DNA of 47,937 nucleotides, from assembly GCA_944325565.1 (NCBI GenBank), contig CALVAT010000006.1, positions 1 through 47,937 on the forward strand, given 5' to 3'. Numbering within the stretch: position 1 is the first letter of the stretch; each line of letters begins with the position of its first letter. The position numbers and the translations under genes were made by a program. Under the pieces are notes generated by a model. It ran no database searches and was not told the origin of the DNA. It was given only the letters and a program-made list of their open reading frames with translations. The DNA is from Candidatus Gastranaerophilales bacterium. GTDB taxonomy: Bacteria > Cyanobacteriota > Vampirovibrionia > Gastranaerophilales > Gastranaerophilaceae. Of the stretch, positions 1 to 8,510 are shown piece after piece.

Positions 1-690
1 GCCAAATATTTTGTTATGAAAAGTATAAATGATTTGAATAATCCTAAATTTTTGCCTATTGCAGAAGATATTTGTGAACAAGATACAGATGTGACAACTT
101 CTAATAGCACAAGAACTATCATTGAAGCAAAAAAATTTATAAACAAACATTATAATTTAAATATTTTACGAAAATATACAGATAAAAATGATTTTTATAA
201 AATTGCTGTTATCAATCTTGTTAATAAATGGGGATTAGAAAATAATGCAAATATAATTTCTCAATTATGCAATGATGAGAATATACAGATTTCAGCACTT
301 GCAAAAAATGCAATTGATAATATAAAACGAAATCCAAATCCAATATCACAAAGTGAAGAAGACATACAACCGAAAAGTGAATATGAACTTCCAATAAAAT
401 ATGGATTTAATCTGAGAGATGCAATTATATCAAAAGAAGATTTAAAAGCTTTAAAATTTTATAAAAACGAATTTCGTTTAAAAGATATAATTACAGAAAT
501 TAATGAGTCTAATGATATGTCAAGAACGATACAATTTATAAAAATTTTGGGTCAAAGAGGTTATTTATCATCTCATGCAAAAGTTGTGGAACCAAATGAA
601 ACAGATATTAACCCAATTACAAAAAGAAAAACAGAAGCATATCTAAAAATACAAGTTAGAAATAATTATATTCTTAATAAACCTTACTAA
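1..690 (+). CDS. HEAT-like helical repeat protein, 5' end outside window (hypothetical)
   Basis: The frame is open to the left window edge. The first in-window ATG (16) has no ribosome binding site, so this is probably the 3' part of a longer gene. The N-terminal ~100 residues read as paired helices of HEAT/ARM type; a segment around residues 70-105 (NIQISALAKNAIDNIKRN) looks like a HEAT second helix. The C-terminal half is charged and unassigned, and there is no signal peptide or membrane segment. The stop lies 13 bp before the next gene's start, so the two are probably cotranscribed. A similar helix pair is found as an orphan fragment at 5049-5180. A scaffold or protein-binding role is the usual guess for HEAT repeats; no specific function can be given. 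Confidence 0.7.
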   Translation, partial: AKYFVMKSINDLNNPKFLPIAEDICEQDTDVTTSNSTRTIIEAKKFINKHYNLNILRKYTDKNDFYKIAVINLVNKWGLENNANIISQLCNDENIQISALAKNAIDNIKRNPNPISQSEEDIQPKSEYELPIKYGFNLRDAIISKEDLKALKFYKNEFRLKDIITEINESNDMSRTIQFIKILGQRGYLSSHAKVVEPNETDINPITKRKTEAYLKIQVRNNYILNKPY

Positions 691-703
691 GAAAGGAAAT
701 GAA

Positions 704-1723
704 ATGAAAATATCACCCATTAGCAATTTTAATTATTCACAAAAATTTAATAGAAATAATAATATAACCAATACTATCAATAACCCGTATAATCTTAGTT
801 TTAAATCATCTTATGATGATGTTTATTATGTTGATGTTCCTCTAAAAAGCTTTGACCCATTAAATGCAGATGAAAACGAACTAAAAAATCTGGGTGAAGT
901 TTTTCACAAATATAGTGATGTAGAAACATTGTGTAAAAGAAGATATGGCACCGGCTTGTTTACAAAATACGAAAATACACGTGCCTATGAAGCTTATCAG
1001 AAATTGTCTAAGTCAATTAATGAAACAAGAAAACATAAAAATGAACTTGTTGCAGAAATGAATAATCTTTTAAACAAAGAAATTACCGGTGAAGGTAACA
1101 TGATGGAAAAGAAAATGGAGGTTAAAGATAGTTTTCTGGATTTACTAAGAATAGAACAAAATACAGGAAGAAAAGTCCCTATAGAAAACGGAATACTAAT
1201 ATACGGAAATTCCCGAAAAAAAGATGATTTTATAAATTGGCTAAAAAACACATCAGAAACTGCTTTTAAAGAAATAGAATATGATGAAAACAAACCTTTT
1301 GACTCAATTAAGGCAATAAAACAGGCTTTAAAAAACGCACAAACCGGCTATGAATATACTGATAGACGCTCCATTTTATATATAAAGAATCTGGATAAAT
1401 TGCTGACTAATAAGTCTAAAGAAAATATAATAATGATAGCTCATTTTAAAAGTTTTGCTGAACTTGCTTCTGAAAAATTTCATACAACACTCCTGTTTAA
1501 GACTGATATGCCTTTAGAAAATTTTGAATCTGCTTCAATTGGGCCGAACAGATTTGGACTTAAAGTTAAATTAACAAACGAATTGTCAGAAAGCGATGAG
1601 CAAAAGGTAAAAGACATAAGACAAGAAATCACAAGATTAGACAAGATGACGGACAAAACTAATGAATATATAAAAACGGAAGAAGTTTGTACATATTGGA
1701 ATTCAGAAAATCATCTTCCTTAA
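704..1723 (+). CDS. Degenerate AAA-like protein with MKIxPI N-terminus
   Basis: 339 aa, preceded by an AAGGAAATGAA ribosome binding site. Residues 1-36 form a low-complexity Asn-rich leader (MKISPIS, then NPYNLSFKSS) shared in style with the convergent AAA+ gene. Residues 160-290 align by eye with an AAA+ core. The strand before the P-loop is present (GILIYG), but the P-loop reads GNSRKKDD instead of GxxxxGK[ST], so ATP binding is unlikely. A Walker-B-like strand (SILYIKNLDKLL) lacks the acidic pair. About 40 residues near the C-terminus (FKSFAELASEKFHTT ... IGPNRF) are almost identical to the end of the 634-aa protein on the opposite strand. Inferred role: a pseudo-ATPase or adaptor partner of the neighbouring AAA+ protein. 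No named family recognised. Confidence 0.85.
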   Translation: MKISPISNFNYSQKFNRNNNITNTINNPYNLSFKSSYDDVYYVDVPLKSFDPLNADENELKNLGEVFHKYSDVETLCKRRYGTGLFTKYENTRAYEAYQKLSKSINETRKHKNELVAEMNNLLNKEITGEGNMMEKKMEVKDSFLDLLRIEQNTGRKVPIENGILIYGNSRKKDDFINWLKNTSETAFKEIEYDENKPFDSIKAIKQALKNAQTGYEYTDRRSILYIKNLDKLLTNKSKENIIMIAHFKSFAELASEKFHTTLLFKTDMPLENFESASIGPNRFGLKVKLTNELSESDEQKVKDIRQEITRLDKMTDKTNEYIKTEEVCTYWNSENHLP

Positions 1724-1733
1724 CAATAATCAT

Positions 1734-1774
1734 AAAAGCACCGGCAGAGTAGCTTATTCTGCCAGTGCTTTTTT
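1734..1774. terminator. Bidirectional intrinsic terminator
   Basis: Stem AGCACcGGCAGA / TCTGCCaGTGCT with a short loop, flanked by an A-run on the left and a T-run on the right, so it works in both directions. It lies between convergent genes; the loop contains the stop codon of the minus-strand AAA+ gene. Confidence 0.85.
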
Positions 1775-2884
1775 ATCTTCTTCGAAATTATTGATATCCT
1801 CTACACTAATAGTTGTTTTTTCGTATTTTTTTAATGTTTTAATAAAGTCTGATATTGTTGCATTAGGTTTGTCTTGTAATGTTGACCTTAGGATATTAAC
1901 AATATCTCCATTTGCATAAAATTTTTCAGGATTCACAAAAAATGCATTTACCAGATTATCAATATTACCCTCCGGTTTGATATTTAATGTATTAAAATTA
2001 TCAACAATTATTTCTTTACACGTTTTTCTGTCTGCAGTTCCAACAGGAACTTTAAAATTTGTCTGAGCAAGTATGTCATTATCTATAAATAAAGGGGTAT
2101 TTGATGTTAAAAATAGTGTACATTTATATTTAGATGAACAGTCTTTGATAAAATTTTTAAATTTTTCTATATCAAAAGAGCATTCATTAGCGAGTAATTC
2201 TGCTTCATTAACAACAATAATTGTCCGCTTTTTGTCAGTACTTTCATTGTAGTTTTTTAATGATTCTTCAGCATAATCCTTAATCAGCTCCATTGCATCA
2301 TCTTCGCCTCCTGAAACAGTTACAATGTTTGATAAACTTTGTTCAGCCAAAGCTTGAGCAAATGTTGTTTTACCATTATTTGAAGGACCATAAAACAAAA
2401 CAATATTCGGCACATCTACACCCTGTGAAGTTCTGTCTTTCATTATTGTTGAAAGGATAAATTCTTCTTTTAATTTCTCTTTTATTTCTTCATAACCGGA
2501 GATTCTGTTAAAACCTTTGTTTTTTTCTATATTGTCCATTGCATCTAAAAATTTTGATATTACATCAAAATCTTTTGAATAATTTTGTTTATCAGATTTG
2601 TCTAAAATTTCATTGATTTTTTTATATTCACGCAACGTTCTTTCATTCTCTCGCATCAATTCTTCTTGAGATTCCAAAGAAGAATCATACACTTTTTTCA
2701 TTCGTTCTTGGTTTATCTGCTCGTACCTTTTTCTTAATTTAGCAGTTTCGTCAAAGGTATTATCATTCTTTTTAAAACTATCATTTCCAAAGGAGAGCGG
2801 ATTTGTATAAAAAGTATTTGAAAAAATTGTTTGCCCTGTTATATTTTTTTTATAACTTTGTAAATTGATTGGATTAATTTTCAT
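1754..2884 (-). CDS. AAA+ family ATPase with intact P-loop
   Basis: 376 aa. It has an MKINPIN leader with NPLSFGND at residues 29-35, then a charged, probably coiled-coil segment (45-100), then an AAA+ module that opens with an ISGYEEIKEKL segment (about 128-138). Walker A is GPSNNGKT (166-173). Walker B is TIIVVNEAE (221-229), with Asn in place of the usual Asp but the catalytic Glu kept. A sensor-1-like LFLTSN sits at 257-262. The C-terminal helical lid runs to about residue 360. It lies 1 bp downstream of the 634-aa gene and is surely in the same operon. Inferred: the one catalytically competent member of this three-gene set. Substrate unknown; no signal peptide. Confidence 0.85.
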   Translation of the reverse strand: MKINPINLQSYKKNITGQTIFSNTFYTNPLSFGNDSFKKNDNTFDETAKLRKRYEQINQERMKKVYDSSLESQEELMRENERTLREYKKINEILDKSDKQNYSKDFDVISKFLDAMDNIEKNKGFNRISGYEEIKEKLKEEFILSTIMKDRTSQGVDVPNIVLFYGPSNNGKTTFAQALAEQSLSNIVTVSGGEDDAMELIKDYAEESLKNYNESTDKKRTIIVVNEAELLANECSFDIEKFKNFIKDCSSKYKCTLFLTSNTPLFIDNDILAQTNFKVPVGTADRKTCKEIIVDNFNTLNIKPEGNIDNLVNAFFVNPEKFYANGDIVNILRSTLQDKPNATISDFIKTLKKYEKTTISVEDINNFEEDKKALAE

Positions 2885-2885
2885 T

Positions 2886-4790
2886 TTATTGCTCCTTTAT
2901 TTTTAATTTTACTAAAAATCTATTTGGTCCAATTGATGCACTTTCAAAATTTTCAAGGGGTTTATCTGTACGCATCAAAATTGTTGTATGGAATTTTTCA
3001 GAAGCCAGTTCTGCAAAACTTTTAAAATGAGCTATTGTTCTTACATTTTCTTTAGTTTTATGTGTTAAAAGTTCATCCAAATTGTGAACCTCAACAATTG
3101 TTCTTTTCCCTGTTTTTTGATATTCAAGCTCTGAAGCTTTGAGAATCTTTTTCAAGTCAAACACAGCTTTTAACATATCCGTATTTCCATTTTCAAGGAA
3201 ATCATATTCTTTATAATTTACATCGAGAGATTTTCTTATGGAATCAGCTATAATTCTTGTTTTTTCTGCAGGACCATATAACAATATACCGTTGCCATCC
3301 GGACCAAATGCTTTTAAACCTGCTTTTTCAGTCACAAATGAATTTACATATTCACGAATAAATTTATCTTTATCTATATAACTAAAATCACATTGGTTCA
3401 TTTTTTCAATAGTTTCTTTATACAATTTACCAAATTCAAACCCTTTAATAAATTTAATACTTATAGTATCGTTGTTCTTCAGGCTGTTCAACACCTCATT
3501 TTGTTTTTCATTTTTTATTATCAACCTTAGATTAGAACCTTCTATACTGTTTTTTATAATTTCTTTAAATTTTATAAAATCCTCAGAATCTTTTTCTGTT
3601 TTTGAAACTAAATCTTCTAAACCATCTAAATAAAAATATGTATATTTGTTTTCTCTGTTATACAAGTCTTTTGCCTTAGGCAATTCAGCCAGAATTTTTT
3701 CATTTAATTTTGCAAAGCCTTCTTTTTTTGCATCTATATTAACAAATTTGTCATCAACAATTGTTTGCAATTTCTCCAAAAATTGATTTGCAGTTTTTGA
3801 TGTGACATTGTCAAAGAATAATATATCAGATTTATCTATTTTCCAGGCAAAATGGCTCAATGTTTGAACTATGCTATCATCTAAATAGTCAGATAAAGAT
3901 TCCATTATTTTATCGTGCTTAATACTTTCAATATCCGATTGAAGTCTGCTAAAATCTGCCAAATCGCCGGATAAATCAATTGTTTTAATTTCATCAGTAA
4001 AAGCCAGTTTCATATGTTGTAAAGATTCAAGTTCTTTATTTTTGCCATTAGTAACATAAATCAATCGATTGTTGGCATTAGACGCAATAAGTTCTCTGAA
4101 TTTGTTCAAATATTCTTCATTATTGGGTTTGCCAAAATCGTTAAATAGAGTGTCAACATTTTCAATATTTAAGAAAGTATATTGTTTATTGTTTTTGTAA
4201 TTTTCTTTTGCATTTTGGGAAATTTTTGTTAATGTTCCAAAAAATTCTTCCATAAATCCATTAGTGTATTTTGTAGAGGAATATGCTGTTTTATATTTAC
4301 CGGACAATATTTGTGTAATATTTTTAGCTTTTTCAGCTGATATATTTTCTAAATTTATCAAGGGCGGCAAATCAGGTACATTTTGCAATCTTAATTCTTT
4401 TAACTTAAAAAGATATTCCAAAGGTAGAATATCCTGCTTTTTATTAACCAGAGCTTTTACAAATTCTGATTTATCAAGAGGAAGTTTTTTTATTTTGCTT
4501 TGCCAGCTCATTTTTAATTCTTCAGGCAGTCTTTTTATAAATTTATCTATTCTTTCAAGTGAATAGTTGTTTGTTGATGTAATTTTTCCTCTTTTTAGAG
4601 AATTATAAACAAGCAATGCTCCTGAACCAAGCACAGCCAAACCACCTAATGCTAACAATAATTTATGAGAATCATGATACTCCTCTTTTGGCGTTTTCAC
4701 AGACTGGTTATTGTTTGTTTGGACGGTATTTTTATTAGTAAGAGTTATTATAGGAAATTGTTGCTTTAAATCCTGAAAACTTATAGTCAT
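2886..4790 (-). CDS. Membrane-anchored protein with tandem degenerate AAA-like modules
   Basis: 634 aa. A single hydrophobic segment at residues 43-63 (HKLLLALGGLAVLGSG...) suggests an N-terminal anchor with most of the protein on one side. The remainder looks like three successive AAA-like modules without functional P-loops. Walker-B/sensor-like strand pairs appear as YTFLNIENVDTLF with RLIYVTN, as YTYFYLDGLEDLV with LRLIIKN, and finally as RTIVEVHNLDELL. The last module keeps GILLYGPAEKTR where a P-loop would be. Its last 40 residues nearly match the end of the 339-aa protein. It is the first gene of a leftward operon with the active AAA+ ATPase 1 bp behind it. Inferred: a membrane platform for that ATPase. 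No named family recognised. Confidence 0.8.
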   Translation of the reverse strand: MTISFQDLKQQFPIITLTNKNTVQTNNNQSVKTPKEEYHDSHKLLLALGGLAVLGSGALLVYNSLKRGKITSTNNYSLERIDKFIKRLPEELKMSWQSKIKKLPLDKSEFVKALVNKKQDILPLEYLFKLKELRLQNVPDLPPLINLENISAEKAKNITQILSGKYKTAYSSTKYTNGFMEEFFGTLTKISQNAKENYKNNKQYTFLNIENVDTLFNDFGKPNNEEYLNKFRELIASNANNRLIYVTNGKNKELESLQHMKLAFTDEIKTIDLSGDLADFSRLQSDIESIKHDKIMESLSDYLDDSIVQTLSHFAWKIDKSDILFFDNVTSKTANQFLEKLQTIVDDKFVNIDAKKEGFAKLNEKILAELPKAKDLYNRENKYTYFYLDGLEDLVSKTEKDSEDFIKFKEIIKNSIEGSNLRLIIKNEKQNEVLNSLKNNDTISIKFIKGFEFGKLYKETIEKMNQCDFSYIDKDKFIREYVNSFVTEKAGLKAFGPDGNGILLYGPAEKTRIIADSIRKSLDVNYKEYDFLENGNTDMLKAVFDLKKILKASELEYQKTGKRTIVEVHNLDELLTHKTKENVRTIAHFKSFAELASEKFHTTILMRTDKPLENFESASIGPNRFLVKLKIKEQ

Positions 4791-4806
4791 GTGCTACTCC
4801 AATATG

Positions 4807-4818
4807 TTGATATATCAA
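4807..4818. promoter_or_regulatory. 12-bp palindrome upstream of the AAA operon
   Basis: TTGATATATCAA is a perfect palindrome 17-28 bp upstream of the minus-strand start at 4790. Its position suits an operator or a -10 region. No regulator is identified. Confidence 0.3.
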
Positions 4819-5048
4819 TTTTAAGTCTAAACATACATTTTTTTGTTAATCAAGATTTATTTGTTTTACAAAAATACAAATAGTTTTGGCGATAATATAA
4901 AATATACATTTTGCTGTTTGAACAATATTATTTTTTAGCTCCAAGATAGGTATTATTAATTCAATGCTTTTATACGAAATCCAAAAACAGAATATAAATA
5001 AGTTGGTACATAGAAATTTTTGATACGATGGCCAAATAGGAGACATGA

Positions 5049-5180
5049 AAAAAATTTGATAAGTCTGCACATATAATCATAACAGCATCACTGACGAGAT
5101 TAAAACATCACGAAAATCCTAAAATAGCTAAAAAAGCAAATGAAACATTGGAAATTATTTGTATTGTTTTAAAAAGAGCA
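5049..5180 (+). pseudogene. Orphan HEAT-repeat fragment
   Basis: Read in the frame of position 5049, this stretch encodes a helix pair around KHHENPKIAKKANETLEII. The same register (NP-K-x6-A-x2, then a hydrophobic helix) occurs in the HEAT-like gene at the left window edge. No start codon with a ribosome binding site precedes it, and the frame runs into the 3' end of the opposite gene. It is best read as a leftover of a gene broken when the adjacent mobile element inserted or a deletion occurred. The rest of the 400-bp gap (4791-5192) shows only the palindrome at 4807 and no convincing gene. Confidence 0.4.
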
Positions 5181-5203
5181 GAAACAAGGCTTTTACCCTT
5201 GTT
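5171..5203 (-). terminator. Intrinsic terminator of the methyltransferase operon
   Basis: On the minus strand, AACAAGG-loop-CCTTGTT (7 bp, perfect) is followed after a short spacer by a T-run. It overlaps the last codons of the DUF5681 gene. Confidence 0.55.
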
Positions 5204-5603
5204 CCTGTTCTTTTTTACCTGTACAACGCATATAAAGCAGATCTTTTACAAGTTTTTCAAGTTCTTCTCGCTTTTCGTCGTCAACTGTTTGTGCTTTGTT
5301 TGTATTTTTTATTTCTTTGATTGGTTTATCCCACAAGTAACGCATACAGAATCTCAATGCCAGCTTATCGCCTTTTAACGCATCAAATACAATTCTTTGA
5401 GCAAGAGCAATGAAAGCCTCTATATTTTCGTACTCACCGTCTTTATTTTTAATTTTTATTTTTTGCTTTAAAGTCTGAATAGCTGCATCTTCTATAGTTT
5501 GAGGTTTTTGGGGTCTTCCTTTGGGATTACCCGATTGCCCTGGTTTAAATTGTGTATGTTTGGGCGGTTTTTTGTAGCCGATTTCGTAATCTTTCTTTTT
5601 CAT
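5193..5603 (-). CDS. DUF5681 domain protein (mobile-element associated)
   Basis: 136 aa from the ATG at 5603, which has a GGGGG ribosome binding site 6 nt upstream. A TTG 12 bp further up is in frame but less likely. The N-terminus holds the family signature: GYKKPPKHTQFKPGQSGNPK followed by a GRP turn (residues 8-30). The C-terminal part is charged and helical. DUF5681 proteins are typically found in prophages beside ParB/methyltransferase fusions and just ahead of a terminase. Here the methyltransferase is present but no terminase follows, which fits a truncated element. Biochemical role unknown; a DNA-packaging or DNA-binding role is only an inference from context. Confidence 0.85.
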   Translation of the reverse strand: MKKKDYEIGYKKPPKHTQFKPGQSGNPKGRPQKPQTIEDAAIQTLKQKIKIKNKDGEYENIEAFIALAQRIVFDALKGDKLALRFCMRYLWDKPIKEIKNTNKAQTVDDEKREELEKLVKDLLYMRCTGKKEQEQG

Positions 5604-5604
5604 G

Positions 5605-6906
5605 CTAGCCCCCAAAATTCAACTTGAGTTCAGCTTTTCGTCCGGTTAACTTTTCCCAACGATATATAATTGCATTACAATATTTTTCGTCCAGCTCAAT
5701 TAACCTTGCCTTTCGTTTTGTTTTTTCACAAGCAATAAGGGTAGAGCCACTTCCTCCAAAACAGTCAAGTACAATACCTCCTGGTGAGGAGGCGTCAAGT
5801 AAAATATCACTTAAAAGCCCTACAGGTTTTACTGTCGGGTGGAGCTTAAACAGTTCTTGTGCTTGCTTGTTTTGAACATTCATTCCTTTAACTGACCAGA
5901 CGTTAGTCCTATATCTGCCGTTGTGCCCAAGCTGGATATTGTTGATGTGCGGATTTTTTCCGTTTTTAAAAACACATACAAATTCGTGCTGGCTCCTATA
6001 CAATGACCCCATTCCGCCTGTTGTTTTATCCCAAACGCAAATATTTTTTAGCTCATCGTACTGTTCACCTGCTGTCAAAAAGGTTTTTAACCCTCTCCAG
6101 TCGATAAAAATGTAATGTAAACTTCCGTCAGTTGAGCTTTCACGGAGGTTTTCCATAAACTTTTGCGTAAAATCCATAAACTCTGACTCAGTCAGTTCTC
6201 CGGACGCCATTTTAAAATCAGTATGTTGAATTTTACCGTTACCACAGACATGCCCTTTGATTTTTACATTGTAAGGCGGGTCGGTTACAATTATTTCAGC
6301 TTTTTCCGTCATTAACAGACATTTGAATGAGTCTGGGTCCAATGTATCACCACAAAAAATTTTATGTTCCCCAAGTATCCACAAGTCGTTCTTTTTTACC
6401 TTTTGTGGTATTGAGTCTAAAAGAGAATAGACCTCTTTATCTTCCTCTTGTTTGTTTTCATCACCAATTAATTCAATCGTAAGACTATCTATTTCAGGTA
6501 TTTCAAATCCTGTATCTGTTATGTCAAAATCCAGCTCTAACAGTTCTTTAAATTCAATTTTTAAAATGTCGCTGTCCCACTGAGCATCTTCTGCTAATCT
6601 GTTATCGGCGATTCTATAAGCTTTTATTTGCTCAGGCGTGAGGTTTTCAAGCTGTATTGTAGGGATTTGAACTGCATTAAGCATTTTCATTGCTTCATAT
6701 CGAGCGTGACCTGCAACAATGTTATTTTCTTTGTCGACCAGAATTGGTGCGGTAAAGCCAAATTGCATGATACTGTTTTTAATCTTTTCAATTTGTTTTG
6801 CGTTGTGTACTCTAGGATTTTTGGAATAAGGCTTAATCATTCCAATTGCTAGCATCTCAACAGTTTTTCCTGAGATTTGAATGTCCTGTAAATTTTGATT
6901 TTCCAT
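5605..6906 (-). CDS. ParB-like domain fused to N6/N4 DNA methyltransferase
   Basis: 433 aa from the ATG at 6906, which has GGAG 6 nt upstream; an in-frame TTG 12 bp earlier overlaps that site. Residues ~20-105 are a ParB/Srx-like nuclease-fold domain (KPYSKNPRVHN, then IVAGHARYEAMK). The C-terminal half is a beta-class amino-methyltransferase: the catalytic DPPYN (209-213) precedes the AdoMet-binding FGGSG (383-387). It methylates adenine-N6 or cytosine-N4 in DNA; the target site cannot be read from sequence. There is no restriction endonuclease nearby, so it is an orphan methyltransferase of the prophage type, perhaps for protection or replication/packaging marks. Its stop is 2 bp from the next gene's start. 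Confidence 0.93.
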   Translation of the reverse strand: MENQNLQDIQISGKTVEMLAIGMIKPYSKNPRVHNAKQIEKIKNSIMQFGFTAPILVDKENNIVAGHARYEAMKMLNAVQIPTIQLENLTPEQIKAYRIADNRLAEDAQWDSDILKIEFKELLELDFDITDTGFEIPEIDSLTIELIGDENKQEEDKEVYSLLDSIPQKVKKNDLWILGEHKIFCGDTLDPDSFKCLLMTEKAEIIVTDPPYNVKIKGHVCGNGKIQHTDFKMASGELTESEFMDFTQKFMENLRESSTDGSLHYIFIDWRGLKTFLTAGEQYDELKNICVWDKTTGGMGSLYRSQHEFVCVFKNGKNPHINNIQLGHNGRYRTNVWSVKGMNVQNKQAQELFKLHPTVKPVGLLSDILLDASSPGGIVLDCFGGSGSTLIACEKTKRKARLIELDEKYCNAIIYRWEKLTGRKAELKLNFGG

Positions 6907-7105
6907 TATAAACTCCAAAAGAGGCTTAGCTACAACATAAAATTTCCTCTTTTTTTAATATAAAAAAAGCAATTTATACCCCCTGAAAAATATTAATAAT
7001 ATTTTTTAGAACTCACAAAAAAATGCTTTATATTAAATCAACGGCTTTTTTACGACTTGACTTATCCTGCAACCAGAGCGATGAATAAAGCAAAAGGGAT
7101 TTAAA

Positions 7106-7501
7106 ATGAAGAAAAACGCTAAAAAATTAACAAATGAAGAATTAAAACAAAAGGCAAAAAGCTACGGATTAAATATTGAAAACCTGCATAGGGCTTACAT
7201 TATAGAAAATATAAAATGGTACGAAAAATACAAAGCTTTTTCGACTCAAACACAAAAAAAGATTGAAAGACTTGTTGCTCAATACGAAAGAAAACAAAAG
7301 ATAAAAATAGACAATAAAGAACCTGCTAAGTTTATCGCAGGAACAAAATACATAAGAGAATTTCAAGGCAAAAAATATGAAGTTACTGCTATATCAGACG
7401 GCTACTGTTATAACGGTAAAGTGTATAAAAGTCTATCAGCTATAGCAAATGAAATAACAGGTACTCGCTGGAACGGCAAAAGATTTTTTGGAGTTAAATA
7501 A
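7106..7501 (+). CDS. DUF2924 family protein
   Basis: 131 aa with an AAGGGAT ribosome binding site. The C-terminal 60 residues carry the family pattern: GTKYIREFQGKKYEVT, then DGYCYNGKVYKSLSAIA, and finally ITGTRWNGKRFFGVK. The N-terminus is helical and basic. In other bacteria DUF2924 genes sit directly before large serine recombinases of the kind found at 8511, and the pair is a recognisable signature of integrated elements. The function is not established. A role as accessory DNA-binding factor for recombination is plausible given its size, basic charge and constant neighbourhood. Divergent from the methyltransferase, with a 199-bp shared promoter region. Confidence 0.88.
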   Translation: MKKNAKKLTNEELKQKAKSYGLNIENLHRAYIIENIKWYEKYKAFSTQTQKKIERLVAQYERKQKIKIDNKEPAKFIAGTKYIREFQGKKYEVTAISDGYCYNGKVYKSLSAIANEITGTRWNGKRFFGVK

Positions 7502-7520
7502 AATTTATATATGTCCATTT

Positions 7521-7550
7521 TTGACATGCTTGTTTGTTAATTTATTAATA
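7521..7550 (+). promoter_or_regulatory. Possible sigma-70-type promoter for the WG-repeat gene
   Basis: TTGACA at 7521-7526 is followed after 18 bp by TTAATA (7545-7550). It lies just ahead of the start at 7568, so the leader would be very short. Confidence 0.35.
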
Positions 7551-7567
7551 TTAGGATTATAAAACAA

Positions 7568-8434
7568 ATGAAATTTAAAAATATTGAAATTGTGACACCT
7601 GCAGATGGAATCGATAGTTTGGGCTGTATCTATTGTGCTCATGAATCGAAGAATAACATTCTTGCCAGGTACGAATATTTTTTTATAACACCTAACGGCA
7701 AACTCGCAGCTTACTTCAAAAGCCAAAAGCCATTTTCTGTGGAATATTTATCAAACAAAAACAAATATATTTTTGCGGTTTTTCACACTTTTGGCAATGG
7801 CAAAAAAGTTGATATTGTTAGAGTTGAACGAGCAAACAAACATGTAATAGTTAACTCTTACGACGATATCGAATTGGGAGTGGAAGATGGAACTTTTGCA
7901 GTAAAAAATGACGACAAATGGGGATTTATCGACGAAGCAGGAAAAGAAATAATAAAGTGTCAGTATGAAAAATATTATAGCTTCAATTTAGGTTTGGCTG
8001 TTGTTTATAAGAACAACAAATGGGGGATAATTAACAAAAAAAATGAAACAGTTGTTCCTTTTGCGTACAGAAATATTAAATTATACAAGGATACGACTGA
8101 TAAGAAGAAAAGCCATAAATATTTTGATGAATATCCATCAGGTGGTTTTTATCGAATAAAAAAAGACGACAAGTTCGGTTATGTTTCAGAACAAGGTGTA
8201 GTTTTAAAGCAGCCCGTCTATCAATGGGCAGATAGATATATAGGAAAATATTGTGTTGTTGAATATGATAAGCTAACTCAAGAAAAATGGGCGATTTTAG
8301 ACAATAGAGCCAAATGCATTTTTAAAAGTTATTACCGGATTTTTAATCTTGGTAACGGAATGTTTCTTGTCTCTAATGACATGCATAATTATGCGTTAGT
8401 CAAAATTAAAGAAAATAGCATTTTGGGGTTATAA
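7568..8434 (+). CDS. WG-repeat (KWG) protein
   Basis: 288 aa. WG repeats are visible from residue ~105: DDKWGFIDEAGKEI, NNKWGIINKKNETVVP, DKFGYVSEQGVVL and a degenerate copy KWAILDNRAKCIF. These short beta-rich repeats form surfaces of unknown partner. The first 100 residues are not recognised. There is no signal peptide, and the ribosome binding site is weak (AGGA 12 nt upstream). It sits between the DUF2924 and recombinase genes, a position where cargo is often carried. Inferred cargo gene of the mobile element; function unknown. Confidence 0.8.
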   Translation: MKFKNIEIVTPADGIDSLGCIYCAHESKNNILARYEYFFITPNGKLAAYFKSQKPFSVEYLSNKNKYIFAVFHTFGNGKKVDIVRVERANKHVIVNSYDDIELGVEDGTFAVKNDDKWGFIDEAGKEIIKCQYEKYYSFNLGLAVVYKNNKWGIINKKNETVVPFAYRNIKLYKDTTDKKKSHKYFDEYPSGGFYRIKKDDKFGYVSEQGVVLKQPVYQWADRYIGKYCVVEYDKLTQEKWAILDNRAKCIFKSYYRIFNLGNGMFLVSNDMHNYALVKIKENSILGL

Positions 8435-8510
8435 GTAAATAATTTTAACACTTCAACAAATCTTCTTTAAAAGACTTGATAAATATGCGGGTAAGAGTGA
8501 TAAATACAGC

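Noticed and set aside
4846-5070. 74-codon minus-strand frame in the gap before the mobile element
   Set aside because: A+T-driven composition with Phe/Ile/Cys runs, no ribosome binding site, no recognisable pattern.
5148-5378. Plus-strand frame over the 3' end of the DUF5681 gene
   Set aside because: Mostly the antisense shadow of DUF5681. Only its first codons, continued upstream, carry the HEAT-like signal reported separately.
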